Shown: positions 16,713 to 24,438, counted from the stretch's first letter. The stretch: DNA of 64,000 bases from Pseudomonas sp. QS1027 (GCF_002814235.1 NZ_PHSU01000021.1:100189-164188), one strand, 5' to 3'. Notes: generated from the sequence alone by a model not told the origin. Program-made: numbers and translations.

Positions 16713-16963
16713 GTGTGAACTCGTTCTTCAGGGGGGCCATCCCCGCGAGGAGATTCTGGATGGAGCTTCGCAGGCGGCAGCGCCACAACCGGTAGGGGCC
16801 GGACGGCGACAAGGTAAGCGCTCAGAATAGCGTATTCGTCTTGTACGGGATCGTGAGCCAGTCGCCCAACTACAAGTCTGGCCGGATCGACCGCCAAAGC
16901 CATCATAGCGTCGATTCCTTCATCAGCTATCGCAAAGATGACAGAAGGACCGCTGTACCTCAA
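16709..16963 (-). CDS. Small protein coupled to the HEPN gene
   Basis: An 84-residue frame (MRYSGPSVIFAIADEGIDAM at the start) whose stop overlaps the HEPN gene start as ATGA. Tight coupling and a sensible residue make-up, with a hydrophobic core (YAILSAYLVAVRPLPVVAL) and a polar tail, suggest a real gene, perhaps a partner or antitoxin. No family is recognised and no strong ribosome site is visible, so it may also be chance. Confidence 0.4.
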   Translation of the reverse strand: MRYSGPSVIFAIADEGIDAMMALAVDPARLVVGRLAHDPVQDEYAILSAYLVAVRPLPVVALPPAKLHPESPRGDGPPEERVHT

Positions 16964-17007
16964 AACCAGACGTCAACCGAGGATGGTTTGCAATGACCGG
17001 AGCGGGT

Positions 17008-17039
17008 CGACTTCTGCCTGTCGCGACCGGCAGAAGTCG
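17008..17039. repeat. Hairpin repeat abutting the first MITE-like element
   Basis: A perfect 11-bp inverted repeat CGACTTCTGCC / GGCAGAAGTCG around TGTCGCGACC. Its last base is the first base of the 186-bp element, which suggests that the element inserted at or next to this kind of hairpin. Confidence 0.6.
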
Positions 17040-17224
17040 GCCGATTCTGTTGAAAAAGTCGACCCGGGCTGGCGGTCCATGCATTGAGCGGTGAAAACGT
17101 CATTTTTGCACGCTGCTACGTGAAATCTGAGTCCTGTACCCTCTGCTCAAAATATGGATTTCAATCTCAGACGCGTACTTTTCTTTCGTGAAAGCCGAGA
17201 CCGACTTTTTCAACAGAATCGGCC
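17039..17224. mobile_element. MITE-like element, copy 1 (186 bp)
   Basis: Perfect terminal inverted repeats (GGCCGATTCTGTTGAAAAAG plus TCG) face each other at 17039-17061 and 17202-17224. The interior is non-coding. A second 186-bp copy with the same ends and a clearly similar interior lies in the same orientation at 20559-20744. Short size, no transposase and long terminal repeats define a miniature inverted-repeat element, mobilised in trans by a transposase not found here. The gap 17225-17509 holds nothing else I can name. Confidence 0.8.
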
Positions 17225-17509
17225 AGAACCAGTCATTCGGTCTCTGAGAAACTAGGCGCGATTTAAAGTGGTGGCAGGGAAAAGCGAATCCACTACATGA
17301 TCCAGTGTAATTCTATTAAAAATTATGTAGTTACAGATTATATGGCTATGCATTTTACCGCCCTGTTTTTCCCAGATTGCCGCTCTGACGCTTAGTAGGA
17401 TGGCCAATATGGCCATTTAATGCTACGTATGCTTCTGCCGGATTCGGACACTCGGCGCCCAGATTGCTCTGGGCGCTTGCACCCCAACGCATGACAGGAG
17501 TTGCTAGGC

Positions 17510-20407
17510 ATGAGGGATACCTTTCCAGTAGAACACGGTCTGTCCGCATCTGTGGCCGATGGGTTGGTCTACCGATCCGAGGGGGCGATTTCCCTCACTG
17601 ATGTTCAGTACCTCGCGTTGGAGTCTGGCGTGGCGCATGGACAAAGCATGCTGGTGGTTTCCCCTACCTCCACGGGAAAGACTCAAATTGGGCTCTGGGC
17701 TATTGCTGAAGGACTGCTCGCTGGGAATAAAACAGTTTATTTGGTGACCCATCGCGCACTGGCCAAGCAGAAATTTGAAGACTTCAAAACGTTGTTGTTG
17801 GACAGATATTTGGAGGGCGATGGTGCTTCCATAGTTATTGCCACGGGGGACTATGTCGAAGATGCCACGGGACAGTATTCTGCGGCTCCTCTAAGTGCTC
17901 CTCTGGTAATTGCCACATATGAAAAATATTTAGCGCTACTGTCGGCATCTGGGGTGCCGAAAAGCATGCAAAATACGATTGTCGTGTGCGATGAAATTCA
18001 GCTGATGGGAGACGAAAACCGCGGGCAAAATGTTGAAGTCCTTTTAACACTTATGCGGAACGCGGGTTGGAAACAGTTTGTAGGATTGTCAGCAGTTTTA
18101 AAAAGCAAGGACGCCCAGGACTTAGCGAACTGGCTGCGGGTTCAGCTTATTTTCGAGCAAAAGCGCGAGAAACATTTACGGTATGAATGCTGGATTGGCG
18201 ATCAGATTTATTCAGTAAGCAGTGCGAAACCTGATGTGATGGAATCGGACAAGCGGCTGCCTGCTGGAGTTAAAGCGGAAACGATTTCAGCTTTAACATA
18301 TCTGCTTAAGCAAGATAATCCACCGCTTCCAATCATAGTTTTTTGCATGAAAAAGCAAGATACTTATGATCTTGCTGAGGCTTTTGTAGCTTCGTACCAC
18401 AAGGGTAAGCAAGGACAGTTGTCGTTAGAGTTCGATACCTTGCCTGAAACTTCAGCTAACACGATGCTGGCGAAGATACTGGATCTCCGAGTTGCGAGTC
18501 ATAATGCGGATTTGACTGACGAAGAGCGAGGAGTAGTGGAGCGTTACTTGTCAGAAAACAAGCTGGATGTTGTATTTGCTACAAGTACTTTAGCAGCAGG
18601 TGTGAATTTCCCTCTAGGGGCAGCAGTATTTGCTAATTGGGAACGTTGGGACGGCCAGCAAAGGCAGTATGTCGCAATAGATAGCGCAGAGTTCCATAAC
18701 ATGTCCGGGCGGGTCGGGCGTATGGGGTTTGAACATGCAGAAGGGCGTGTAATATATTTTGGTACCGGGCCGCAACGCGCATTAGCTACAAGTTATCTAT
18801 CAATAGAGCAGCTTCCTGAAATCAAAGCGCGGATTGTGCCTGCTAGGTTCGGTCAGCTTTCACTGCAACTGATATCTTCAGGGTTGTGCAACAACAGAGC
18901 CGAGCTTGAAGAGCTTGTTTGCACAACGTTCAGTGCGTTAAGGGAAGAAGATAACAACTTAACTGCATTTAAGACGTGGCCGAGTAAAGTCGGTCTTGCT
19001 CTGGCCGGGTTGATTGATGCTGGCTTCGTCGTTGAAACATCTGGTGGGGACCTAAGCCCTACGCCTGTGGGGCGAGCGGTCGGGTTCAGTGGTTTGCTAC
19101 CTGAAACTGGGGTGTTTTTAATCAACTTTCTGTCTAGGAAATCACTTTATTTGGCAGAGCTCATTGGGCATCTTGAATCGACGGATCTCAAGTCCAGGCT
19201 AGAGATGCTTATCTTTTCCGCATGCTTATCCAGCCCTGAGTTTCGTCCGAGAAATGGAGTTAAACCTACTCGGTTCCTGCCTTATCAGTTGAAAGATCCC
19301 ATTTATGATGCGCAGCACCTCGCAGATGACCTAATGGAATCAATTTGGCAAGTTGATCCAGTACCTACTAATGCGGCATGGTTGTGCCAGAAATGGACTA
19401 GCGGTGTTGAGATTAGGGCAATCGAGCGTGAAGTTAAATCTCTGAGTGCTGGCGCTGTCAAAGAAATGAACAGAAACCTATCCTGGGTCCTACAAGGCTT
19501 AGCTGGGATAGCTATGTCCGCCGCCGATAAGCGCGTGCCGCCAGTTCTTCGTCCGCCACAATTAAGAGCGGATGATACTTTGCTGCGCGCTATATCTAAG
19601 CTGACGCGCTACATTCGAAGATTAGCATACAGAGTCCAAGAGGGATTGCCGGACGACATTCTCTGGATGACAGGCGTATCTGCGGCGGGTAGTGCTTTAA
19701 AGCTGTATAGGCATGAAATGTTGCTCTTGAAGCACCATGGAGTCACAACGCCGCAATTGCTTATGCTTGGCAGTCCTGAGGCGAATTCAGCAAGAGTTTT
19801 AGCTTTTGTAAAATCTAAGCCTAATGCGCAAGCTAAAGCAAATTGGGTACGAGACGCTTGTCGAGATTGGAAAGTTGGCCAGCGGAAGCGAATGTCTGTG
19901 AGGCATCTAAAACGAGCTAGCAGATGCGAGAGCAAGGTTCTAATTGAGAACTATTATGAGGCAAAAGGTGATGCATTTGAAGTGGCGTTCGAACAGGTGC
20001 TTGTTCAGCTAGGTGTAGCGTTTGAGAAATTAGATGACAAGACAAAAACTGGAGCGCCCGACTATCTAGTCAAATTCTTCGATTCGCCTTCGGTTGTGGT
20101 CGAGCTAAAATCGAAAGAGGGAGATAAGCTTGTCGATTACAATAAAGCGGTAGAGGTTTTAGCGGCCTCCGAAATTCATAGCTTTAGAGATTGTTTTTGC
20201 GTGACTCTTTGCCATCCCGGAGTAGATCCGAGTGTGCCACAACAAATTGCATCCTGTGGCCGGTTAAGCGTAGTTGAAAGCGGGGATTTGGGTGAGGCTC
20301 TATTGCGATTGTGCGAGGGAAGCCTAACACAACAACAAGTGTGGCAGTGGCTCTGCACTCCTGGGCAAGCCGTCGCAGAAGACCTGCCATTTCGTTTGTA
20401 TAATTGA
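17510..20407 (+). CDS. SF2 helicase with C-terminal PD-(D/E)xK nuclease, Hna-like defence protein
   Basis: A 965-residue protein. The N-terminal half is a Ski2-like superfamily 2 helicase: Walker A SPTSTGKTQ at 51-59, Walker B/DExH box DEIQ at 161-164, and motif VI HNMSGRVGRMG at about 396-406. Near the C-terminus Asp851 (GAPDYLV) and Glu865-x-Lys867 (VVVELKSKEG) form a PD-(D/E)xK nuclease core. Hna, a single-protein abortive-infection system, has this helicase-plus-nuclease order and similar size, and I think this is a homologue or close analogue. I chose the ATG at 17510 because ACAGGAG lies nine bases upstream; a TTG three codons earlier is possible. It is bracketed by the two MITE-like elements and is less GC-rich than the core genes. 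Confidence 0.85.
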   Translation: MRDTFPVEHGLSASVADGLVYRSEGAISLTDVQYLALESGVAHGQSMLVVSPTSTGKTQIGLWAIAEGLLAGNKTVYLVTHRALAKQKFEDFKTLLLDRYLEGDGASIVIATGDYVEDATGQYSAAPLSAPLVIATYEKYLALLSASGVPKSMQNTIVVCDEIQLMGDENRGQNVEVLLTLMRNAGWKQFVGLSAVLKSKDAQDLANWLRVQLIFEQKREKHLRYECWIGDQIYSVSSAKPDVMESDKRLPAGVKAETISALTYLLKQDNPPLPIIVFCMKKQDTYDLAEAFVASYHKGKQGQLSLEFDTLPETSANTMLAKILDLRVASHNADLTDEERGVVERYLSENKLDVVFATSTLAAGVNFPLGAAVFANWERWDGQQRQYVAIDSAEFHNMSGRVGRMGFEHAEGRVIYFGTGPQRALATSYLSIEQLPEIKARIVPARFGQLSLQLISSGLCNNRAELEELVCTTFSALREEDNNLTAFKTWPSKVGLALAGLIDAGFVVETSGGDLSPTPVGRAVGFSGLLPETGVFLINFLSRKSLYLAELIGHLESTDLKSRLEMLIFSACLSSPEFRPRNGVKPTRFLPYQLKDPIYDAQHLADDLMESIWQVDPVPTNAAWLCQKWTSGVEIRAIEREVKSLSAGAVKEMNRNLSWVLQGLAGIAMSAADKRVPPVLRPPQLRADDTLLRAISKLTRYIRRLAYRVQEGLPDDILWMTGVSAAGSALKLYRHEMLLLKHHGVTTPQLLMLGSPEANSARVLAFVKSKPNAQAKANWVRDACRDWKVGQRKRMSVRHLKRASRCESKVLIENYYEAKGDAFEVAFEQVLVQLGVAFEKLDDKTKTGAPDYLVKFFDSPSVVVELKSKEGDKLVDYNKAVEVLAASEIHSFRDCFCVTLCHPGVDPSVPQQIASCGRLSVVESGDLGEALLRLCEGSLTQQQVWQWLCTPGQAVAEDLPFRLYN

Positions 20408-20434
20408 TTAGTTTCTAAGAGGAATTTGTGAGAC

Positions 20435-20558
20435 CTATAGCCCTGCTATTTCTAGTAGGGCTGAAGGCTTTATATCTAGTGCTTCGGCGATCTTGATGAC
20501 GTTCAAAATTGTGATGAGTCGCCCATGGTTTCGTGGACATTTCCGACTGACTGCTTAT
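20435..20558 (-). pseudogene. 3' remnant of an XRE-type regulator gene
   Basis: The minus strand reads LITILNVIKIAEALDIKPSA, then LLEIAGL and a stop at 20435. This matches the last helices of Cro/CI-type (XRE) domains. The 5' part is missing, because the 186-bp element begins at 20559 and nothing similar continues behind it. The plus-strand hairpin AGCCCTGCTA/TAGTAGGGCT (20439-20462) inside it may end the helicase transcript. Confidence 0.5.
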
Positions 20559-20744
20559 GGCCGATTCTGTTGAAAAAGTCGACCCGGGCTCGCTGACCTT
20601 GTATTGAGCGGTGAAAACGCCATTTTTTCACGTTGCTACGTAAATTCTGAGTCCTGAACCCTCCGCTCAAGACACAGATTTCAATCTCAGACGCGTACTT
20701 TTCTGCCGTCGAAACCGAAGCCGACTTTTTCAACAGAATCGGCC
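20559..20744. mobile_element. MITE-like element, copy 2 (186 bp)
   Basis: Same length, ends and orientation as the element at 17039, with the shared interior (for example ATTGAGCGGTGAAAACG and TTTCAATCTCAGACGCG). It cuts off an XRE remnant on its left and abuts a hairpin on its right. No clear target-site duplication is visible at either copy. Confidence 0.8.
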
Positions 20745-20746
20745 GA

Positions 20747-20772
20747 TAGCTGCCCGTCGCGAATGGCTGCTA
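20747..20772. repeat. Hairpin repeat abutting the second MITE-like element
   Basis: TAGCTGCC / GGCTGCTA (one mismatch) around CGTCGCGAAT, starting two bases after the element end. It shares the GTCGCGA core with the hairpin at 17008. Confidence 0.5.
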
Positions 20773-21129
20773 CTGGATGATAGCCTGCTGACGGCCGTAC
20801 TAGACTGGCCACCACTGCCCACTAATCATTGCACATGGGCATCTTCTTTCCTGATCCTTGGGTGTGCCTACATCAAAGCCCTTATTCTCCCTTTTGAAGC
20901 GTTACACCGGTTGGTCTAGTAACACTCCTCAAGACTGACGCGCCGAGACCGTGTTACTCATGAATTCGTCAACAAATACAGCATGTTAGAAGCTACAGTT
21001 ACACCAGTAACATGAGTAACACCGCTTTGAGGGCGACATGCATCCCCGCTCCCCTGAAGCATCAATCCCACCAGCGGACGTTAGGAGCAGATTCCAAAGT
21101 ATGCCGGGCCCCTGAGGTATTCATTAGGA
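20773..21129. other. Non-coding island segment with GTAACA-type repeats
   Basis: No frame with a ribosome site is present. Repeats of GTTACAC, GTAACA and TGTTAC (about 20900-21025) echo those beside the integrase at 6038-6266. Confidence 0.4.
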
Positions 21130-21531
21130 CACGGGGTCGGAAACCCGCGGGACTGTGTTAGCGAGAAGGTGCCCAGCTTAGTGAACAGGTGAACCGGGTG
21201 AACACACTGTTCACCAGTGCAAACGCACAAGGTCTTGAGAAGTCGCCGGGGACCCTGAGCAAATCTGAAAGACACGGGGCAGATAACCCGCCGGATCTCG
21301 TTAGTGGCTGGGCTCAAAAGTTAGTTGACTGGTTGACCGAGTTGACCGATCCAATCGTTCACAATCCTGAACGAAACCAAAGACCGTTACAGATCCGGTA
21401 AGGATGCCTTTTTCTCTTCAAGGTCCTTTCAATTTCAACGTTGAAATTTCAGTAAGCTGATGCGGCTGCCTCTACCACGATCACGCGGGTTTCCGACCCC
21501 GTGCTTAAGGAAGTCTCCCAGGGTCCCCGGC
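21130..21531. repeat. Interleaved long inverted repeats
   Basis: CACGGGGTCGGAAACCCGCG (21130-21149) is perfectly inverted at 21484-21503. GCCGGGGACCCTG (21245-21257) is perfectly inverted at 21519-21531. A degraded direct copy of the first lies at 21272-21293. The two inverted pairs interleave rather than nest. No gene is present, so this looks like a cis-acting DNA region: a replication, resolution or transfer site. Confidence 0.65.
21181..21215. promoter_or_regulatory. Iteron cluster, candidate island replication origin
   Basis: GTGAACAG, GGTGAACC (21188), GGTGAACA (21197) and the inverted TGTTCACC (21208-21215) are packed into 35 bases. A GTTGAC triplet array follows at 21323-21349. To my knowledge the P4 alpha protein binds TGTTCACC-type iterons in its origin. 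The alpha-like gene at 8890 makes this a likely origin. Confidence 0.5.
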
Positions 21532-21635
21532 TCCATTCGGCGGCCCGAAGCATATTCGAGCCTGCTGGTATGCTCCCCCCTGGAGCTGGATGTAGATTGC
21601 CTACCTAGATCCGATCACATCGCCGGAGGAAGACC

Positions 21636-21851
21636 ATGGAAGAGAAGGCACTACTCGCCTCCCTACTCAAACGCTTCAATGAGAACCAGTTGGCGCTGGG
21701 GGCAGCCATCGAGGAGCTTTCCAATTGGGTGGAACAACGGGGATCCACTGATGTTGCAAAAAACGTCAGGGCCGCATTAGAGACGCTGGACGACAACATG
21801 GGATTCATCACTCTCGCACTCGCCTCTCTGGCGGCAGAGGGGGGAGCTTGA
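21636..21851 (+). CDS. Small conserved-looking island protein (71 aa)
   Basis: A helical 71-residue protein (MEEKALLASLLKRFNENQLA, then AIEELSNWVEQRG and a hydrophobic C-terminal helix). A strong GGAGGAAG ribosome site lies just upstream. It is the last gene before the right border. No known domain or function. Confidence 0.7.
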   Translation: MEEKALLASLLKRFNENQLALGAAIEELSNWVEQRGSTDVAKNVRAALETLDDNMGFITLALASLAAEGGA

Positions 21852-21929
21852 TGGAGCTCACTCCTGCCCAGCAATGCCCTGCACCGGCTCAATTCATTGA
21901 GTCTGGTTCAGGTCAACAGCAGCGCCCTT

Positions 21930-21947
21930 GTATGCCTACGTGTATGC
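21930..21947. promoter_or_regulatory. Integrase arm-type repeat near attR
   Basis: GTATGCCTACGTGTATGC matches GTATGCCCACGTGTATGC at 4716-4733 in 17 of 18 bases. It lies about 65 bases inside the right border. This is the expected position of a right-arm integrase site. Confidence 0.6.
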
Positions 21948-22010
21948 CTAACTGAATAGCAAACAAACAAACCCTTTAAATACAGTACCTTTAGCGACTG
22001 GTTCAAATGA

Positions 22011-22028
22011 CTGTGTACCACCAAGTAC
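22011..22028 (+). repeat. attR: decayed tRNA-Met 3' end at the right island border
   Basis: CTGTGTACCACCAAGTAC repeats the end of tRNA-Met with one G lost. GGTTCAA of the T-loop is also kept at 22000-22006. This displaced fragment is free to decay because the island restores the tRNA on the left. Confidence 0.72.
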
Positions 22029-22030
22029 TA

Positions 22031-22063
22031 AAAACGGCTTACCGAAAGGTAGGCCGTTTTTTT
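22031..22063 (+). terminator. Probable original tRNA-Met terminator
   Basis: AAAACGGCTTACC / GGTAGGCCGTTTT (one G-U pair) with a GAAA tetraloop and a following T-run. It starts three bases after attR, which is where a tRNA terminator would lie before the island inserted. Confidence 0.85.
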
Positions 22064-22222
22064 ATGCCTGGAAAAAAGTGGTGGGATTGGCGTTTCAATA
22101 ACCGCTTTCGTTGTTTCGATTATTTCCCGAGATCAGCAAGACACCTCCCTTTCCCTTGCCTGAAATTTCCTAGAAGCCTCCACCCTGTTGTACCGACCCA
22201 TTTCAATAGCTAGCCTTGAGTC

Positions 22223-22257
22223 GTCACCGCCAAATCAGTGACCGGGTTTAGCAGCCC
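22223..22257 (+). repeat. Second copy of the island leader motif
   Basis: GTCAC...GTGAC followed by CGGGTTTAGCAGCCC matches the start of the putative antisense leader at 7941-7975 (about 29 of 35 bases). It lies outside the island border and upstream of a broken small gene. The antisense half is missing. Confidence 0.6.
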
Positions 22258-22288
22258 AAAGTCGATTGGCGCACATTGGAGATTCTTC

Positions 22289-22466
22289 ATGTTCAAGGTA
22301 CGTCAACGCCAGCTCAATCCTCGACTCCGCTGCCGCCACCACCTATGAAAATGCCGACAACCTCACAGGCGCCAACCGTAAGGTGGCAATGGGCATCGTG
22401 CATCTGATTGAGCTTGCACAGAGGCAGGTGGACTCTGTGATTGAAGAAACTGCCGTGTTGGACTGA
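22289..22466 (+). pseudogene. DUF6124-like gene, frameshifted
   Basis: It starts MFKVRQRQLNP like DUF6124-type Pseudomonas proteins but stops early. The next frame continues with SILDSAAATTYENADNL and KVAMGIVHLIELAQRQVDSV, which resembles the C-terminal helix of that family. One or more frameshifts are needed to join them. The leader motif at 22223 and the terminator at 22529 frame a formerly complete unit. Confidence 0.5.
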
Positions 22467-22528
22467 CAAGAGCAGAGCGATGGGAGATGCGGGCTAAATG
22501 TCCTGAACCATCGCTATTAGCAACACAA

Positions 22529-22562
22529 AAAGCCCCAGGCACTTTTAATGCTCCGGGGCTTC
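22529..22562. terminator. Bidirectional terminator
   Basis: AAGCCCC...GGGGCTT closes a long loop. T-rich tracts follow on both strands, most clearly GGGGCTTTTTG on the minus strand. It serves the pseudogene from the left and the minus-strand gene from the right. A similar but broken motif (AAAAAGCCCCAAGGCACT) lies near 23666 on the far side of the two minus-strand genes. Confidence 0.65.
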
Positions 22563-22622
22563 TTATTTCTCTGCTCGAAACAATTCGGTAGTGGTGAGCA
22601 AAATACCTTGGGCAGATGCTCA

Positions 22623-23144
22623 TCAATCTCCGTTTGGTATCGCTCGACCTCCCCCGACAGCGGCAACCGGATTGGGATGCGGGATGTATTTGGCGTTGAG
22701 AAGCGGTGCCGACTTCAAGCAGATCCAGCCGCTCTCACCAGCGTCTCCAGCCGCCAGGTATTTGGTATTGATTTTTACCAGAAGCCATCCACCGCGCCGC
22801 GCCCATTTGGCCGAGTTTCGCGCAACAGATGTAAACTCAGGCAGTTTCTCTTGAGGAACCCCGGGTCGCGATCCACCTACCTGGCTAATCACTTGCTCTA
22901 GCGTGGGTTTCCCACAGGCCTCGTTTTCAGGCTCTCCACCAGCGCTGCCGGCATTGATTGCAGTTAAACAGCTCTCCTGCCCTCCACCCCTCACCAACCA
23001 AACATCTATATGTTGATTTTTCGCGATAGCATTTTCAATCAATATGCTCCTGGTCACTATAGCGTCAAGGTAGGTGATACGCCCCTCCTCGTTCAGTATG
23101 GCAGGAGCTTTTGGTGCCTCCTTCTTTTCCTCTTCCCCATCCAT
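22623..23144 (-). CDS. Hypothetical protein (173 aa)
   Basis: It reads from the ATG at 23144 (MDGEEEKKEAPKAPAILN) with an acidic N-terminus and no signal peptide. A Gly-rich middle (WLVRGGGQESC) and a C-terminal part with GWLLVKINTKYLAAGDAGES follow. I do not recognise it. A longer frame upstream to 23348 is possible but has poor protein character. It is probably co-transcribed with the gene at 23269-23619. It could be effector or accessory cargo; the evidence is only the open frame and composition. Confidence 0.5.
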   Translation of the reverse strand: MDGEEEKKEAPKAPAILNEEGRITYLDAIVTRSILIENAIAKNQHIDVWLVRGGGQESCLTAINAGSAGGEPENEACGKPTLEQVISQVGGSRPGVPQEKLPEFTSVARNSAKWARRGGWLLVKINTKYLAAGDAGESGWICLKSAPLLNAKYIPHPNPVAAVGGGRAIPNGD

Positions 23145-23268
23145 AATGCCGCCCGACGTCGCCCTATGTAAGAAATGCGAGTATAGATGGCTGTCGTCGT
23201 ACCGAAACAAGACTGATCGAAAATGGATAACGAAAGCCCCGATCCAAGCAAAGCTTGTCGTTCCCGCC

Positions 23269-23619
23269 CTACCCTGCACCGCCCATACACTCGGCGGTAC
23301 TCGCAAGAGACGTCCCCGCCTGCTGGACAAGCTTTCGCCATTCCTCACTGGTGATGAGATCCGCGCGCTCCATTTCGTCGGCCCTCTTCAACAGCATGAA
23401 ATATTTATCCTCCACACGTGTTTCGTTTACGGCCAGAGTGAATAGCTTGCGCCAGGCTGTCATGGCCAGTCTTCGCTGCGCTTCTCTCATTGCGGCCTCT
23501 AATTCGTGGTCTATAGAGGTAGAGGTCAAGCCGATGGCAGTGTTCAATGCAACATCACGCCAGGCGACCAATGGTGAAGGTACGCCACGAATGCTAAAAA
23601 TCAGGCTCGGGCTCGTCAT
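23269..23619 (-). CDS. Hypothetical protein (116 aa)
   Basis: A mostly helical protein (ELEAAMREAQRRLAMTAWRK, DKYFMLLKRADEMERADLI, TSEEWRKLVQQAG) with a hydrophobic N-terminal stretch. The AGAGAA ribosome site is weak but reasonable. It lies 124 bases upstream of the second minus-strand gene. Unknown function; the two look like a small orphan operon. Confidence 0.5.
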   Translation of the reverse strand: MTSPSLIFSIRGVPSPLVAWRDVALNTAIGLTSTSIDHELEAAMREAQRRLAMTAWRKLFTLAVNETRVEDKYFMLLKRADEMERADLITSEEWRKLVQQAGTSLASTAECMGGAG

Positions 23620-24065
23620 GCACTTATTCTCTTTTAACTATCGACAAAGCCTCCTTATAAGCAATAAAAAGCCCCAAGGCACTCGCCATGTTCCAGGGAT
23701 TTTTTATTTATAAAAATACAGGGATGACCGACATAAAAACAACTACAGTTCTAACAGCGGCCACGACTCACCTTCAATAAAGTTAAACGCTCACTGACAC
23801 AACATGTTGAGTCTCATACACAGGCCGGTTCTCTTTCACCTCCACGCCAGGATCAAAAGCAAGTTAAACAGTGTACAAAAAACGCCACACAGACCCGACA
23901 TGACGCAGATAAATCAGACAAAGTGGTGGTGTTAACCTCAGGTTGTCTTCGGGACTATCCCGCAGCCGGCCCCTCTGAATGGTCAAATAATTCAGAGACT
24001 ACAAATGACTACCTGCGCCTCTTGTTCCGACTCACGCAGGCTTTCCCAGTATTCCGGAGGTAACG
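23620..24065. other. Intergenic region
   Basis: About 445 bases. The left end holds the broken terminator-like AAAAAGCCCCAAGGCACT motif. The rest is moderately AT-rich and should contain divergent promoters. Nothing else is recognised. Confidence 0.45.
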
Positions 24066-24335
24066 ATGTCCATCGGTGCAATCTCAGCTTCGATTTCAAC
24101 CCCCACCACCGCCACTACTCAAGCCGCGACTACCGCAGCGAGCCAGTCGGCTACGCAATCCGCGACTGCCAGCACCACCGCTAGCGGCACCACGGCAACC
24201 CATAAGCACCATCACCGCCACGCCGAACAAAGCAGCAGCACCAGTAGCAACAGCGAGAGCACAACCGCATCGGCCAAGCCTTCTGTAAGCGGCAACGGCC
24301 AGAGCATCGGCGAGACCATCAGCGTCACTGCATAA
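24066..24335 (+). CDS. Ser/Thr/Ala-rich low-complexity small protein
   Basis: An 89-residue protein made almost wholly of Ser, Thr and Ala, with a short HKHHHRH cluster in the middle. A GGAGG ribosome site at the right distance and a strong terminator behind it support a real gene. It has no classical signal peptide. The disordered composition resembles small surface or secreted proteins; the function is unknown. Confidence 0.55.
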   Translation: MSIGAISASISTPTTATTQAATTAASQSATQSATASTTASGTTATHKHHHRHAEQSSSTSSNSESTTASAKPSVSGNGQSIGETISVTA

Positions 24336-24359
24336 GTGCTGTTGAAGTCCGTCAAAACA

Positions 24360-24385
24360 ACAAACCCCGCTTCGGCGGGGTTTGT
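24360..24385 (+). terminator. Rho-independent terminator
   Basis: ACAAACCCCGC / GCGGGGTTTGT with a TTCG tetraloop. It lies between convergent genes and may serve both. Confidence 0.88.
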
Positions 24386-24438
24386 CGTTATACGGTAGGA
24401 CCTGCGTCATCAAGCACGTGGCGATGACTCACAGGCGC

